From Circinella umbellata (taxonomy: Eukaryota > Mucoromycota > Mucoromycetes > Mucorales > Lichtheimiaceae), in NCBI GenBank assembly GCA_025093555.1, contig JAIWNF010000009.1, positions 271,001 through 335,000 on the forward strand: 64,000 nucleotides of DNA. The letters run 5' to 3'. Positions 19,411-31,505 of the stretch are shown in pieces. A program made the position numbers and the translations under genes. Below the pieces are notes generated by a model. That model was not told the DNA's origin and searched no databases. It saw only the letters and a list, made by a program, of their open reading frames with translations. The stretch's first letter is position 1. Every line of letters starts with the position of its first letter.

Positions 19411-22400
19411 ATGTTCATTCAGCTGAGCGAGTCATGCGTACGCTCAATACATTGCACGGGACGAATACGCACTTATCGCTACACTACAACACCTTTCCAA
19501 ATGAGAGGATCGTCGACTCAAACTTTAACGACGCCTCTATTACACCAACAACAACGACGACTAGTTTATTTAAAGCCAAGATGTCATCGTCCAGAATTAC
19601 CTCAAACACATAAAAACATATTATATGGTCCTTATATTGATCGTCAGCCGATCTATTATACTACATTAGCACTTCGATCAACTCCTTTATCCCCTGAAGA
19701 CGTACTCGTGGATACTAAGGCACGATTTGCTGCTAATTTACAACAGCCGAAATCTATGGGTGAATTATGGGCAGCTTATTTAGCCGTTCGCGATTCAACT
19801 ACAACTTCAACAGCAATAACAAATAATGAGAACGATATCAAAAATAACATAATTACGATCGATGACTACGAGCAACTTATGCGACACCTACATTATCATG
19901 CACAACAGGTACGCCGTTCAATAAGTTGGCAACGTATGGTTCAAGTATATCAAGATGCAGTATCGTCATTATCCAAGGACGATATGACAAACAAAGCAAT
20001 GATGCTGATGGTCATCGCTGCCTATGGAAGAACAGGACGATGGGAGTCAGCGCAACAAACATTTATTGAATTGAAGGAACAAGGATGGGCTGATGAACTT
20101 ACGTACTGCCATATGGTGGAGGCAGCATTGAACACAAATCAATTCGAGGATGCATATGAATTCTTTCAAAAAGGTAAACCTATCATGAGTCAAGAAATTA
20201 TCAATCATTGTTTGGGTCGATACCTGGATGTAGCTATCAAAAAACGAAATATGGCAAGAGCTATGGTAGTAATTCAGGAATGGATGCCGGAGCCAACCGA
20301 ACAATTGGCAAAAACACTATGGATAGGCTATGTACAATTAATGAAGCGACATGGTGGACTATTGGTTGAAGAAAATAATGAATTACAACTGTGGGAAGAT
20401 ATGGAAGCATTTGTAGGCGAATTTGGAAGGCGTGTGTCGGATACAATTTCATTATCCCCTAGTGTTCAAGCCATTTTTACAGCCAAAAATCTTGGGATTC
20501 TTATGGATATTTGGACGAGAGCTTATCCAGAACGTGTACTATCACAAAAGACATACGATGGTCTTTTAGCCATATATGCCGCCGAGGGTGATATCACACG
20601 ACTCAAAGAGGCATTAACAATTATGTATCAACACGATATTCAACCTACTCAACATATGTTGAACGCTCTTCTCAAAACGTCATCATTGACAACAGCAAAC
20701 CCGTTATCTCCCTCATACATCAAATCACTTCTCAAGTCATCCAACAAATCAAATCGATTAGACAAAGAAGGTTACGGATCTTTTATTCAAGCATTTGTCA
20801 ATGTGGGAGACTTGGAGTCTGCCCAACGTGTGGCATTACAGATGAAAAGACGACCTTTCCCCATAGGTACGAGCACGCATATGGCGATTGTCCAAGGATG
20901 GGTACGACGAGGTCAAATGGAAAAAGCTGAAGCATGGTTAGAAAAATCCCATTATGCAAAGTGGGCCAAAAGAAAATGTCAGTCAGCCTTGGACCCCTAT
21001 GCGGTAATCGCTGAAGGTTATTTGCAACAAGGGGAATGGGATAAATGCGTAGACTTGATGAAACATATAAAAAAGGAGACCCCGACTATCGCCCAACAAA
21101 ATCGACGGATGGTCAAAGCTGTGCTCGCTGCACGGCTAGCAAGGGGCGACTTCAAGGGGAGTGAACGAATGCTACTGAGCAAAGAAATTGATTTTACTCC
21201 CATGACAGTTTTGAGGGTTACACAAGCAATGCTTGGGGTAAAGAACAAGAGCGTACCTGGTGAATCTGCAGTGAAAGGGTTGGAATTGATGGAAACGGTA
21301 TTGGATCTTCGAGTCACTGGAACTGGACTTTGTCGGATTATTGAAAAACTGGGTGAAAGAGGTGATTTACGAGCGGCTTATGACTTGTACAAGCGAGTTC
21401 GAAACGAACGACGGCCGTCGTTAGGAATTTCCATCCATCACACCATGATCGAAGCGGCAGTCAATAATAATGATATCCCAGTGGCAGAGAAAATTATTTA
21501 TCATATGAATCGGTCTTCGTCTGTTTCGTCAACTTCAGCAACAACAATAGAAACAAATTGTCAACAAACGTGCCCTTCTTTATCTTCATATAATATGTTA
21601 CTCAATGTATACGCATCAAGAGAACCAGAGCCACACCTTTCACGGATGACACGAACGTTTCGACGATTACTAGCGGATGGACATAAACCTGATGTGACAA
21701 CCTACAACATTTTAATTAAGGCATTCGTTCAGAAGGCCAATCTAAGTGCGGCGCTCAGTATATTTCAAGACATGGAGGCAGCTGGGTACCGAGCTAACAA
21801 TTGGACCATCAACACAATGATACATGGGTGGATTGCACAAATGGACTGGGGCGGGTTGCAACAATTCATTGGTGATATTAAGAAACGTGGATATATATTG
21901 GATACGGTTACATTCAATCTCATGTTAGAAGGATTATTACGACTCAATAAACATGATATTCGGATAGCCAAGTTATGGAAACGTCAGAATCGCTGGCCGA
22001 AACTGAAAAAGCAGCAACAAGATTACGAAAAAAATGGTTATATTCCTCTTCCAAGTGAGGCGGTATGGGAAATATTTGAATCAGCACTTGGAATCAGACG
22101 TACAGATTTATCGATCATGGCGGAATCCACTGTCACTCAGGGACAAAAAAAAGAAAAGGATAATGTCAATATGAATAATACCAGGACACTGGATCGTCAC
22201 GAGGTCTGTAAAATCCTTATACAACATCAACAAAAGGAGACATCAGCTCAAATATTTTCTCGTGCCTCTTCAAGTGGTGGTGGTAATGGCGGTGCTTTTT
22301 ACACACTTTTTCAAGATGCCAGACCTGATGAAGTTACTTTCAAACTTTTCATGAAAGCATTTAACAACTCAAAAGATCCCGAATCAGCGGCAAAAATTCA

Positions 22401-22434
22401 TTACTTTTGGATGAATCAACAAAAAAAGCACTGA
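19411..22434 (+). CDS. Mitochondrial pentatricopeptide repeat protein
   Basis: Intronless frame of 1007 residues. The first about 50 residues lack acidic clusters and are rich in R, T and S (RSIHCTGRIRTYRYTTTPF), fitting a mitochondrial presequence. Tandem 35-residue helical-pair PPR units run through the body. Clear examples are NKAMMLMVIAAYGRTGRW, TYCHMVEAALNTNQFEDAYE, PDVTTYNILIKAFVQKANLS, NNWTINTMIHGWIAQMDW and DTVTFNLMLEGLLRLNKHD. PPR proteins bind organellar RNA and act in its stability, processing or translation. The target cannot be read from this sequence. The lack of introns contrasts with its intron-rich neighbours. It is probably a fungal large PPR protein acting on mitochondrial mRNA; orthology to a named yeast factor is not established. 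Confidence 0.88.
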   Translation: MFIQLSESCVRSIHCTGRIRTYRYTTTPFQMRGSSTQTLTTPLLHQQQRRLVYLKPRCHRPELPQTHKNILYGPYIDRQPIYYTTLALRSTPLSPEDVLVDTKARFAANLQQPKSMGELWAAYLAVRDSTTTSTAITNNENDIKNNIITIDDYEQLMRHLHYHAQQVRRSISWQRMVQVYQDAVSSLSKDDMTNKAMMLMVIAAYGRTGRWESAQQTFIELKEQGWADELTYCHMVEAALNTNQFEDAYEFFQKGKPIMSQEIINHCLGRYLDVAIKKRNMARAMVVIQEWMPEPTEQLAKTLWIGYVQLMKRHGGLLVEENNELQLWEDMEAFVGEFGRRVSDTISLSPSVQAIFTAKNLGILMDIWTRAYPERVLSQKTYDGLLAIYAAEGDITRLKEALTIMYQHDIQPTQHMLNALLKTSSLTTANPLSPSYIKSLLKSSNKSNRLDKEGYGSFIQAFVNVGDLESAQRVALQMKRRPFPIGTSTHMAIVQGWVRRGQMEKAEAWLEKSHYAKWAKRKCQSALDPYAVIAEGYLQQGEWDKCVDLMKHIKKETPTIAQQNRRMVKAVLAARLARGDFKGSERMLLSKEIDFTPMTVLRVTQAMLGVKNKSVPGESAVKGLELMETVLDLRVTGTGLCRIIEKLGERGDLRAAYDLYKRVRNERRPSLGISIHHTMIEAAVNNNDIPVAEKIIYHMNRSSSVSSTSATTIETNCQQTCPSLSSYNMLLNVYASREPEPHLSRMTRTFRRLLADGHKPDVTTYNILIKAFVQKANLSAALSIFQDMEAAGYRANNWTINTMIHGWIAQMDWGGLQQFIGDIKKRGYILDTVTFNLMLEGLLRLNKHDIRIAKLWKRQNRWPKLKKQQQDYEKNGYIPLPSEAVWEIFESALGIRRTDLSIMAESTVTQGQKKEKDNVNMNNTRTLDRHEVCKILIQHQQKETSAQIFSRASSSGGGNGGAFYTLFQDARPDEVTFKLFMKAFNNSKDPESAAKIHYFWMNQQKKH

Positions 22435-25016
22435 TGATACCAATGTATACCTTTTTCTTTTTTGCTTTATTTCCATGTATAAAAAAATTACACACTCTTC
22501 TTCATGTCATACAACTTCCTTTGTTAATAATAATAATAAATAATAATGCAAATAGACCATTTCATTCATTTATATGTTATCTATGTATCTAACACATATG
22601 ATAATTGTAGTACTCATATTGTTATGGAGAAAACCCCATATAACTTTCGGTTTTCGCATTTTGCATGATTACACCCTGTACACGTAGTATGTTGTATAAG
22701 ATGGTGCTTTTAATGTTCGTCGAGTAGTAATATACTATAAAAAATGGGAAATCCAGTGCTATTTTATGAAGCAAGTACACTGTTTTTTGGAATTGCTACA
22801 TAATAAAATATTATTAATATAACTACAGGCAAGATAAAACACATATTAATACATATATTATCACGAATTCGTCATTACAAACTTTTCAAGGGATATCATA
22901 TTTAACCCTTTTTTTATGGAATGTACCTGTTTTTATACAGGGATATCAGAATTTTATCAAGCAGCACTCACTATTACGTATATACAAAATCCACTTATTT
23001 TAATTCAATTCACTATCACATAATACAGTTGACTCACTAGTGTCTACAATCTCGTTTTGAACATGGAAGTAGAATATACTCTTTTCTTTTTTTACTTTTT
23101 TTATAGAACACTGTATTTTTACTCTGTCTCCAACAGTGATTACAACAACAACATTATCAAACAAAAAGAAGAGTGGTAATATCATGAAGGGACATGTTAG
23201 CCTAAATATTCAAACCCCAGATAATCAGTAGCCAGCAAATTTACTCTCGATGCCTCACCATGCTATTCTCTATACACTTTCCACTTCAGTTACGTATTCA
23301 AAAATAAAAAAAAAAACTTGCATTTTGTATTCATCAGCAACCATTACTATTTGGATATATCAGAGTTCAATTTCAGAAGTGTTGTTATCCCGCGTATGAA
23401 TTATATTGACTTTAATATTTTGGTTGGTTCACATCATTCATCAATGATGACCCCACTACAATTCATTTATAACAGCGGATTAATTAAATATACGTAAAAA
23501 GAATCAAGAAAAGAATTCGATACAGCCTTGTTTTCCATTTTTATAGCTTTGTTGCAAGCATAGAGAAATACAAAGTTTGTTGAGATAATGATTTTTTTTC
23601 CTTACTGTTCTCATTAAAAACTTAAATTATAGTTTGAGCATTAAGTATAAGGGAGAGGACAAAGCATTCTATGTATTTGACGACTTCCTCAATGGGATTT
23701 TTTTTAGATAAAAAGTTCACCCGATGCAAAAGTCAGAACAGGACCAATTTGGGATGTTGCTGTATCAACGGAATATTATAATAATAATCTACCATCACTC
23801 AAAATACATATAGCATTCTATTTTCGCACGCCTAGTAACCAGCTCTTATTCCCTGCTGACAATGGTGAAAACTATTTTTTTTTTATAAAAGCTGACTATA
23901 CATACATGTCAAAATATATAAGTAAAAACAGGGGAAATAATAATATGATACATGTGAAGCAATCTTGTTTATTGTCATTCTTCAAGGCGATTTACAGTTG
24001 TTCACAACAACTTCCATGAAAATGAGTATAAGGAAGGTCAAATGCGATGACGATTCATCATTGATGATAGACAAGCCCCAGCTACAAACTATGCCACTTA
24101 CCTTATTTAGTGAACTGTATGTATAATATTTAGTTGCTTTCTTAATCATTTTATTCACTTTTTTTTGCATGTATATGCTAACTACATAGTATCAACGTAC
24201 ATTTAAGCATATAAGTCAAATTTGTACGTATATATAATAAGCTTTTCTAATGTTATGGGAATTAGAGGATGATGTATAGGATATAACAATCATTAATAAT
24301 GAGAATATAAAGTACTTTTTCATTCTTTATATATACAATGATGGAGTTTATCTATCTATAAGATAAATACATTTAAACTCTTTTATCAATAACATCATAT
24401 TTAGAGTCGCACGTAATGTTTTGAATTATGTAGAAAGTTGATATTATAGGTATAAACAGCTATATATCATGTAATCACCAATCTATTATGGTCATAGATA
24501 AAAATAATGTCATCAATACAAGTTGGTGATAATGACTAGTACCTATTATACATGTGCGTTCATATGACATTTAGTCTATTTTATTTTATTTTTTAAAAAT
24601 ATTTATACTTCATGAAAATGATAACCTCATGTCATATATTTATAATAAAAGACCCGTTCCATCGATTAATATATCTATAATAGCAAAATTGCCTAATTAT
24701 GATAGTTAAACAGGATATACATACATCCAAGTTATACAATAGCTATTCTACACTACTATAATGTTTATAAATCATATATAGAGTTCGAATCCTGGTAATG
24801 TATCAACAGTATAATAATATTATTATTTTTTCGAGACAAGTGTGAACTCAAGTAGATAGTATCAAGTTAGTATTTCATTGAGACTGAGCTTTTTATGTTA
24901 ATGCAGGCTTTTTTTTTTTAGTTTCTTTCTCCTTCATATCTTATCATAAATAGACATTCTTTTTTTCCCTTGTAATAAAAAAAAACCACGTAATTATATT
25001 TGTAACTAAAACAAAT
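22435..25016. other. 2.6-kb AT-rich intergenic region
   Basis: The largest gap in the first half of the window. Most of it is AT-rich with no gene. The exception is a plus-strand zone at about 23106-24120 with several coding-like open stretches, described separately. A TTCGAATCC motif at 24784-24792 resembles a tRNA B-box but has no tRNA fold around it. Confidence 0.5.
23106..24120 (+). pseudogene. Possible decayed or unresolved multi-exon gene
   Basis: Several coding-like plus-strand segments lie close together. One at 23106-23228 reads CIFTLSPTVITTTTLS and GNIMKGHVSLNIQTPDN. One at about 23316-23493 includes YYLDISEFNFRSVVIPRM. One at about 23707-24018 is open for over 100 codons, unusual in DNA this AT-rich, and includes KVRTGPIWDVAVSTEYY and HIAFYFRTPSNQLLFPADN. 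A final one ends in LTLFSELY followed by GTATAA at 24121. The first pair can be joined through a 61-nt GT-AG gap, but the later joins do not keep phase and no convincing start codon exists. I recognise no family; the first segment has a beta-sandwich, faintly arrestin-like pattern. It could be a decayed gene or a real one with exons I misplaced. Confidence 0.35.
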
Positions 25017-25915
25017 ATGGAGTACGATGACATTTCTAGTCCCAGAGAATGGGACGTCAATCTAGAATTGACATTATTAAATGCAGTTGCTCGTTGCAAA
25101 CCTGTTGGTAATTATGCGATCTTTATTTATTTTATACATGTATTTATAAGACTGAATGAAAGTAAGAAACCATAAAAAACCAAATAAGTTTTATATTAAT
25201 AATAAATATAGGGATTCATAAACATTTTCGAATAATTAGTATCCAACGACAATTTAATGAAAAAAGTCCAACTCATTATTCATTACAAGAGATTCGTGAT
25301 CGATTAAGTGATTATTACAGTATGGACGGGCTTGAAGAACTGGTAAATCTATAGTTTTTTTTTTCCTATTATTATTTTTCAAGTGTAATCCGAAAACTTA
25401 AAAGAGATATTAAAATGAATAAAGGATAAGGAGGATGAAGAAGATGAAGATGAAGAAGAGGATGATACGTCAATGCATGAGTTTAGTTTACCATTGGATG
25501 AATATGAACAATTAATATCAGAGCATCGACAAGATGAAGAATCATCACCCTCATCATCACCCTCACCTGCAAAGAAGGCAAGAACCGCAATCAAAAGGGA
25601 ACCGTCTCCTGTGTCATCTATGAGTCCAACCCCGACACCAGAGCCGGACGAAGGTAAAAATATGAAGTTTGTGGTCAATGATATGAATTTGTGATTTGTT
25701 TGTTATGGTTTACCCCTTTTTTTATGTGTGTGGAATGAAAAAAAATAGTCATCATATTAGACTGCATGTGGATTAAACGATATTATAATTACTTACGGAT
25801 GATAGGCAAACCGAGTTCAAGAAGATCAGCGAGAGGAACTAAAAAGGATAGCCGAAAGAAATCTACTTCATCAAAAGCAAATACAGCTACAACCAATCGA
25901 CGAAGGAAGCGCTAA
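25017..25915 (+). CDS. EAF7: NuA4 acetyltransferase subunit Eaf7/MRGBP
   Basis: Four exons (25017-25107, 25212-25342, 25425-25653, 25806-25915) give 186 residues. The N-terminal domain is the Eaf7/MRGBP core: EWDVNLELTLLNAVARCKPVG, then IHKHFRIISIQRQF, ending DRLSDYYSMDGLEEL. The rest is an acidic D/E run, a proline/serine-rich linker (PSPVSSMSPTPTPEPDEG) and a basic K/R tail ending NRRRKR. Eaf7 with Eaf5 and Eaf3 forms a module of the NuA4 histone H4/H2A acetyltransferase; MRGBP is the human counterpart. The basic end suits a nuclear signal. The last exon was chosen because it continues phase and gives a typical lysine/arginine tail. Confidence 0.88.
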
Positions 25916-26208
25916 GTACCACACACATGTGAAAAGAGAAACCAAATTGTTTCTTTGTTTGGAACAGATCGTTCTCTTCAACAGCTTTTGGGGGGGAACC
26001 AATCTTTTTATTATCGGTGGCAAATCGTAGTTTTAATATTTTTTTTCTGAAAAAGAGTGGTTCGGTGGCATCATATTTTTTTTTATATGTCTCCGCCTTC
26101 ACTTATTAGTTATCTCCCCTTTTTTTTCAAAATAAAGCAAAAACCTCTCTTTTTTCTTCTTCCACTTTTCTCTTTCCTTTTTCTTTTTATTATTAATTTT
26201 GGAGGGTC
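25916..26208. promoter_or_regulatory. EAF7 3' / desaturase 5' spacer
   Basis: A 293-bp region with a pyrimidine-rich stretch (26138-26195) directly before the desaturase ATG, probably its leader. A minus-strand open frame here is a shadow of low-complexity DNA. Confidence 0.35.
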
Positions 26209-27848
26209 ATGACGGTAGCCGACGATAATAAGAAGGAACAGCCTCAAGCACAACCAGTGATTGATGAAGCTATTGAGCGGGGTTGGGAAATCCCTGACTT
26301 CACCATCAAAGAAATCCGGGATGCTATTCCAGCCCATTGTTTTCGTCGAGATACTTTCCGTTCTTTTACCTATGTATTTCATGATTTATTTATTATCGCC
26401 GTCTTAGCTTATGCTGCTACCTACATTGATACTATCCCTTCATCCACTGCTCGTGTTATTCTTTGGCCATTATATTGGATTGCCCAAGGTATTGTTGGTA
26501 CCGGTGTTTGGGTTATTGGTCATGAATGTGGCCATCAAGCTTTCAGTCCATCCAAGGTGTGTATACAAATATAATTAGAAGGGCTTAAAACGGCTTGTTT
26601 TTAGATTTATTTTTTATGAGATCAAGATGTTTTCGACATAATACAATTATGAGTGTCAAAAAGTGACATAAAGGGGGGAAACAAACATACAGTAGTAATA
26701 TGGTGACTATCTTTTTCTTACTCTCTTCATCTTTCTTCTTAAAAATAGGCCATCAATAATGGTGTTGGCATGGTATTGCATTCTATCTTATTAGTTCCTT
26801 ATCACTCCTGGAGAATTTCTCATTCTCGCCATCATAAAGCTACTGGCCATATGCAGAAGGATCAGGTAACGCTAAAATTTTTTTTTTGGGTAGTTTAAAT
26901 TTTTGGGGAGGTCAAGTAAATAACCTAGTATTTTTTTTTTTTTTGTGGTTTTTGAAAATTAGGTCTTTCTTCCAGCAACACGTTCACAAATGGGTTTACC
27001 AAGCCGGGATCTTGATCCTGAGGGTGATGGACCTCACAGTGCACTTGAGGAATCACCTATTGCCATGCTTTGGGGCATGTTTGTCATGTTTGCCTTTGGC
27101 TGGCCTATGTATTTGTTGACCAATATTGCAGGTCAAAAATATCCTGGTTGGGCTTCTCACTTTAACCCTTACTGTGCTATTTTCAAAGACTATGAGTTCT
27201 GGGATGTTATGCAATCGACTGCTGGTGTCTCGGCCACTATCGCCGTCTTGACTTATCTTGGTCAAACCTTTGGTTCATTGACTGTCATTAAGTTCTATGT
27301 CCTCCCATACTTTTTCGTTAACTTCTGGCTCGTCTTGATCACTTATTTACAACACACTGGTACATATATATACATAGATTCAGTTAGATCATTTAGGAGC
27401 AATATTTAACTCGTATATTAATCAATTTAATTGTATTTATAGCCCCATATCTTCCCCATTACAGAGAAAACGTATGGAATTTCCAACGTGGCGCCGCTTT
27501 GACCGTAGATCGTTCATTTGGTATTCTTGATTACTTCCATCATCATATTTCGGACTCGCATGTTGGTAAGTACAACATCCAGAAGGAGAAAAAAAGAGAG
27601 GAGAGGAAGAGGGGAGAGAAAATGCCTCAAAATAGGATAATTTTAATAACTATATTTTTTTATTAGCTCATCACTTTTTCTCCACCATGCCTCACTATCA
27701 TGCTGTAGAAGCTACCCACTATATCAAAAAAGCATTGGGTAAGCATTACCAATCTGATATGACTCCTATTGCTGTTGCTTTGTGGCAATCATGGAAGGAG
27801 TGCCGTTTTGTTGAAGATGACGGTGATGTCGTCTTTTTCAAAAAGTAG
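26209..27848 (+). CDS. Delta-12 fatty acid desaturase
   Basis: Five exons (26209-26556, 26749-26865, 26963-27359, 27443-27565, 27667-27848) give 388 residues, normal for the microsomal FAD2-like family. The three histidine boxes that hold the di-iron centre are present: HECGH at 105-109, HSRHH at 141-145, and HVAHH near 327-331 across the last intron. Hydrophobic pairs of membrane spans lie before box 1 and at about 190-285. By family, it converts oleate to linoleate in ER phospholipids with cytochrome b5 as electron donor, the first step toward the gamma-linolenate typical of Mucorales. A delta-15 activity cannot be excluded by eye, but the mucoralean delta-12 type is the best match. Confidence 0.93.
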
Positions 27849-28255
27849 AATATCATATTCTTATTATATTTGCATGTTTTTTCCCTTTATTACATATACA
27901 CATTTTTTTCTTACACGCTTAAAAAACCTTCATCCACCCATCCATATTTTTATAATTTTTTGTATATCTTTTCAAATTTTTCATTCTTTTAATTCGTCGT
28001 TTTATTTCCTTGTTATTGATAATATTAAAAAGTATTGTGCTAAAAAAAATACAAACATATAACGCACAGACACTACATACTTGATTTTTTTTTTTTTGAT
28101 GCAAAGATTTGAAAAAAAAAAATATCAATACTTTCTTTGTGTTTCCTTTGATTACTTGATGACGCATACTGCTTTTTTTTGGTTGCATATATCTTTTATT
28201 TTGACAACCGCTTACAACTTTCTTTTTTTAAAACTTCGATTTTTTGAAAAAAGTA
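27849..28255. other. Intergenic spacer desaturase / TBCE
   Basis: A 407-bp AT-rich spacer. Long T runs at 28086-28098 and A runs near 28121-28131 give false open frames on both strands. No gene or clear promoter element was identified. Confidence 0.4.
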
Positions 28256-30554
28256 ATGACATTAACAGTAGGTGATCGTATTCAAGTAAGCCTTGATTTC
28301 GCCACCATTCGTTTCATTGGTTCTGTTGATGGTAGTAAAGGTGAATGGTTAGGTGTTGAATGGGACGATCCTGCAAGAGGAAAACATGATGGTTCACATA
28401 ACGGAAAGCGATATTTTACATCGTCAAGGTATAACTAGCTCATTACAACAATTCCTCATCTTCAACTAAGAAACAAACGAACTACAGGAGAGAAGGAGAT
28501 AAGAAGAAAAGTAAACGTTTTTTTTATTATTACTGACGGAAACCCCTTCAAAAAAATAATAATTTTCTAGTGGAAACGAAACATCATGCTCATTTATACG
28601 TTTTCATCCAACCAAAGTACACACAGCAAAACCGTTTTTAAAAACATTGATGGAGAAATATTTGGATGATACAACAACATCGAATAATCCAGAAAAAGAT
28701 TTGGGACAAGTGTATTTTGGTGGCAATAAAAATCTTGTTGTGGAGACAGTTGGATTTGATAAAGTTCAACGAAAACAAAGTCAATTGAACAGTTTGACTG
28801 TAATTGGTTTAGCCAATTTACAGGTCGGATCAGCTGGTATTCCAGGTGAAATTATAGCACATAACTTTCGTAAGTGATATAGCATATGTTTCTATGTCAA
28901 TTTTTTTTTCTTACACATATTAATTAATTGTTGAAGAAATTCGCGATTTGGACCTGTCAAAAAGTTTAATCCGTTGCTGGGATACATTAGCTGATATTGT
29001 TTCTCAGCTCCCTTCATTATCTATTCTACGATTAAAGTAAGCTTCTTTTTTACAATGTTACTCAAAAAACAAAATTATTAACCCAATGAAAAATTAAATT
29101 AATAGTTATTGTCGGTTAGAATCACCCCCTGATAACCCAACATTATTACACCGAAACAATGCCTCCCCATTTGTCGGCCTGAAAACGTTAGCGCTTAGCA
29201 ACACCATGACAACATGGTCCCAAATCATCAAACTTGAACCACTATTACCAAAATTGGAAGATTTGCAATTAGGAGAAAATCAAATACAATCCATAACCAA
29301 CCTTCGAGTAGATCAATTCCAACAACTAAAATGGATCAATTTAGAAAATAATCATGTCCAACAATGGAAAGATATTGAAAGTCTGGGGAATTTAAAAAGG
29401 TAATACATTATACATATGCATATATACATTCAGGAACGGAGAATTTGACAACAAAATCAAATACTATGAGGGCTTAAAATTTCATTTTTATATTATTTAT
29501 ATATAGTTTAGAAATTTTATACCTTAATGGAAACAAAATTCCGATTATCGAACCTATTTCAGAAGGAATGTTCTCAAAACTAATCTTTCTGAGAATTGAG
29601 GATAACTTGCTAAGTCAATGGTCAAGTTGGGATATGCTGAATGTATTACCATCATTAAAAAAATTACGATCTAAAGAGAATCCACTATTTAAAGGTATGC
29701 CGAATTTTTTTTACGGACTATATCTGAAAGATATGGAAATATTAGAAAAAACTCATTCACAAGTATTGTTTATGTAGAAACAAATGCAGAGGATATCGCT
29801 CCACATGTTGTAGGTCGAATTAAAGGACTGACAGTAATAGACGGAAATACGGTAAGAAATCAAGGGAAATAAATTAAAATGTTAAGAATAAAGATAGAAA
29901 TTAATCGCTTGTTATATTAAAAAGTTGACAGGAAGAGAGCGGATGGATCTTGAACGATATTATTTGAAATTATGTACACGTGATGCATCTACACATGAAG
30001 AGATTTCAAAGATTCACCCTCGTTATAAAGAATTATGTGATGGTCAGTGTTGAAATTTATATCACATGTGTGTATCATAATTCTAAAAATTGTTAATCAT
30101 GCCATAAAAAAAATAGCTCATGGCGAACCAGAATTATCGACGAAATCAGAAAAAGCTACTCTAAGTAATCGACTCATAGGTAAAACAATCATTCTTTTTC
30201 AATAGACTCAATACAGAAAAAAAACCGAACTGTAAAATTTAACTTCAAAAAACATTGCAAACAGGTGTCACTCTTACACATCGATCTTCTTTACCTCTGG
30301 AAACAAAAAGTAAAATCGAACTTGAAGACCCTATTAAAATGGTTGATAAACGCCTCCTTGCTACCATGTTGATCCGAAACTTGCGAAACATTATCCAAAA
30401 ATTATTCCGTATACCCGCTTCCCGCCAACAGCTCTATATTTTACAATATGCACCTTCTGGAGAGCTAATGATTATGGATCTTGATGATGAGTTACGAGAC
30501 TTAAAATTCTATGGTATTGAACAAGGGGATGAAATTGTAGCAGTTGAGAATTAA
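28256..30554 (+). CDS. TBCE: Tubulin-folding cofactor E
   Basis: Nine exons (28256-28428, 28571-28869, 28937-29036, 29106-29399, 29507-29694, 29778-29851, 29925-30042, 30117-30179, 30265-30554) give 532 residues, close to the human 527. The order is diagnostic. An N-terminal CAP-Gly domain (GEWLGVEWDDPARGKHDG) comes first. Leucine-rich repeats follow (PKLEDLQLGENQIQSI, LKWINLENNHVQQW, SLEILYLNGNKI). The LRR cap carries LTGRERMDLERYYLKL. The C-terminus is ubiquitin-like and ends GIEQGDEIVAVEN. TBCE binds alpha-tubulin and, with cofactors C and D, assembles the alpha/beta dimer. The start is the ATG at 28256. Exon 7 uses acceptor AAAAAG, because the alternative CAG ten bases downstream breaks the frame. 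Confidence 0.92.
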
Positions 30555-31505
30555 TAAAAGGCCAGTGAATATTAAAAATTATTAGAGGTTAAACGATTCT
30601 ACAATAAACTAGTTAACAAATGATTTCCGAGGATATATGTTTTTCGATGATCTACGTACTCTCTACTTCAAAATAGTCTCTACATTATTCACTAATATAA
30701 ATATATTTTATGGTACAAGCTTTTTTTTCTTAATGTCAAAACTCATTACAAGTGCTTTGCCAGAAATTTTACTAAGAATATTTTGGTTTTATACATCCAA
30801 CTGATGGCACCGTTATTATCAATGATTGCTTTATTTATAAAGCAAAAAAAAAAAGTTTTATCAGAATAGTTACTTCTAACTTCATTGCAGTGACTAGTGG
30901 AACATGATTACTGACGAAGTCTAGGATAATTGCTAGTGGTATTTCGTACACTGGAGTTATTGATGGCACCATAAGGTGTATCAACATGGGCTGGTCTGAT
31001 CTATTTTTTTTTATAAAGTAAAGGTAGCTTGTAAACCAGAGCAAGGTGTAGCTACCTGTAAATGACATCAATATACAGCAGTTTCGGTGAACACCTTGTA
31101 TATTAAGCTAATCATAATGATATATAATAATCATTACTGGAAGATGTGAGATGGGATAAGTTTTTCTAATTTATACCCCCGTTGCTCGAATTACAGAATC
31201 GAGATTTCAACTTGCATAAACTACATTTCTTATAGTTAAAGCAATTTATACGTATATTAAAGCACAAAGTGACGAATGTCCGTTGTTGATGTTGTTTTTG
31301 TTACTATTAGAATAATGGTGCTGGAGGTAATCTAGCTGACTACATATCTATGATGGACAACAAATATATAACGTTTAATGTGTCGATGTGCCTCGATGCA
31401 ATGATTTATTTATATGTATAATTTAGAAACAAAAGATTAAACGCTTATTACAGGTCATAATGATGGGACTTAGCATACAAAGATAAAAGTAATAGTACTG
31501 TATAT
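30555..31505. other. Convergent intergenic region TBCE / aldo-keto reductase
   Basis: 951 bp between two stops. A TGATGGCACC decamer occurs twice in direct orientation, near 30801 and 30960, and CAAGGTGT / ACACCTTG form a loose inverted pair near 31044 and 31091. No gene is convincing; a minus-strand open frame at 30835-31071 has no family. Confidence 0.35.

Noticed and set aside
20047..20304. Minus-strand frames inside the PPR gene
   Set aside because: Antisense of a long, clearly coding PPR frame; composition is not protein-like.
23000..23185. Minus-strand frame with VVVVITVGDRVKIQ, vaguely FKBP-like
   Set aside because: Too short, no continuation up- or downstream, and the plus strand has a better coding signal here.
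24781..24795. GTTCGAATCC like a tRNA B-box
   Set aside because: The 5-bp T-arm stem does not pair (TAGAG against CCTGG), and there is no acceptor stem or A-box at the right distance.
29929..29936. Alternative CAG acceptor for TBCE exon 7
   Set aside because: It leads to a frame with an early stop; the AAAAAG acceptor keeps the conserved GRERMDLERYYL segment.
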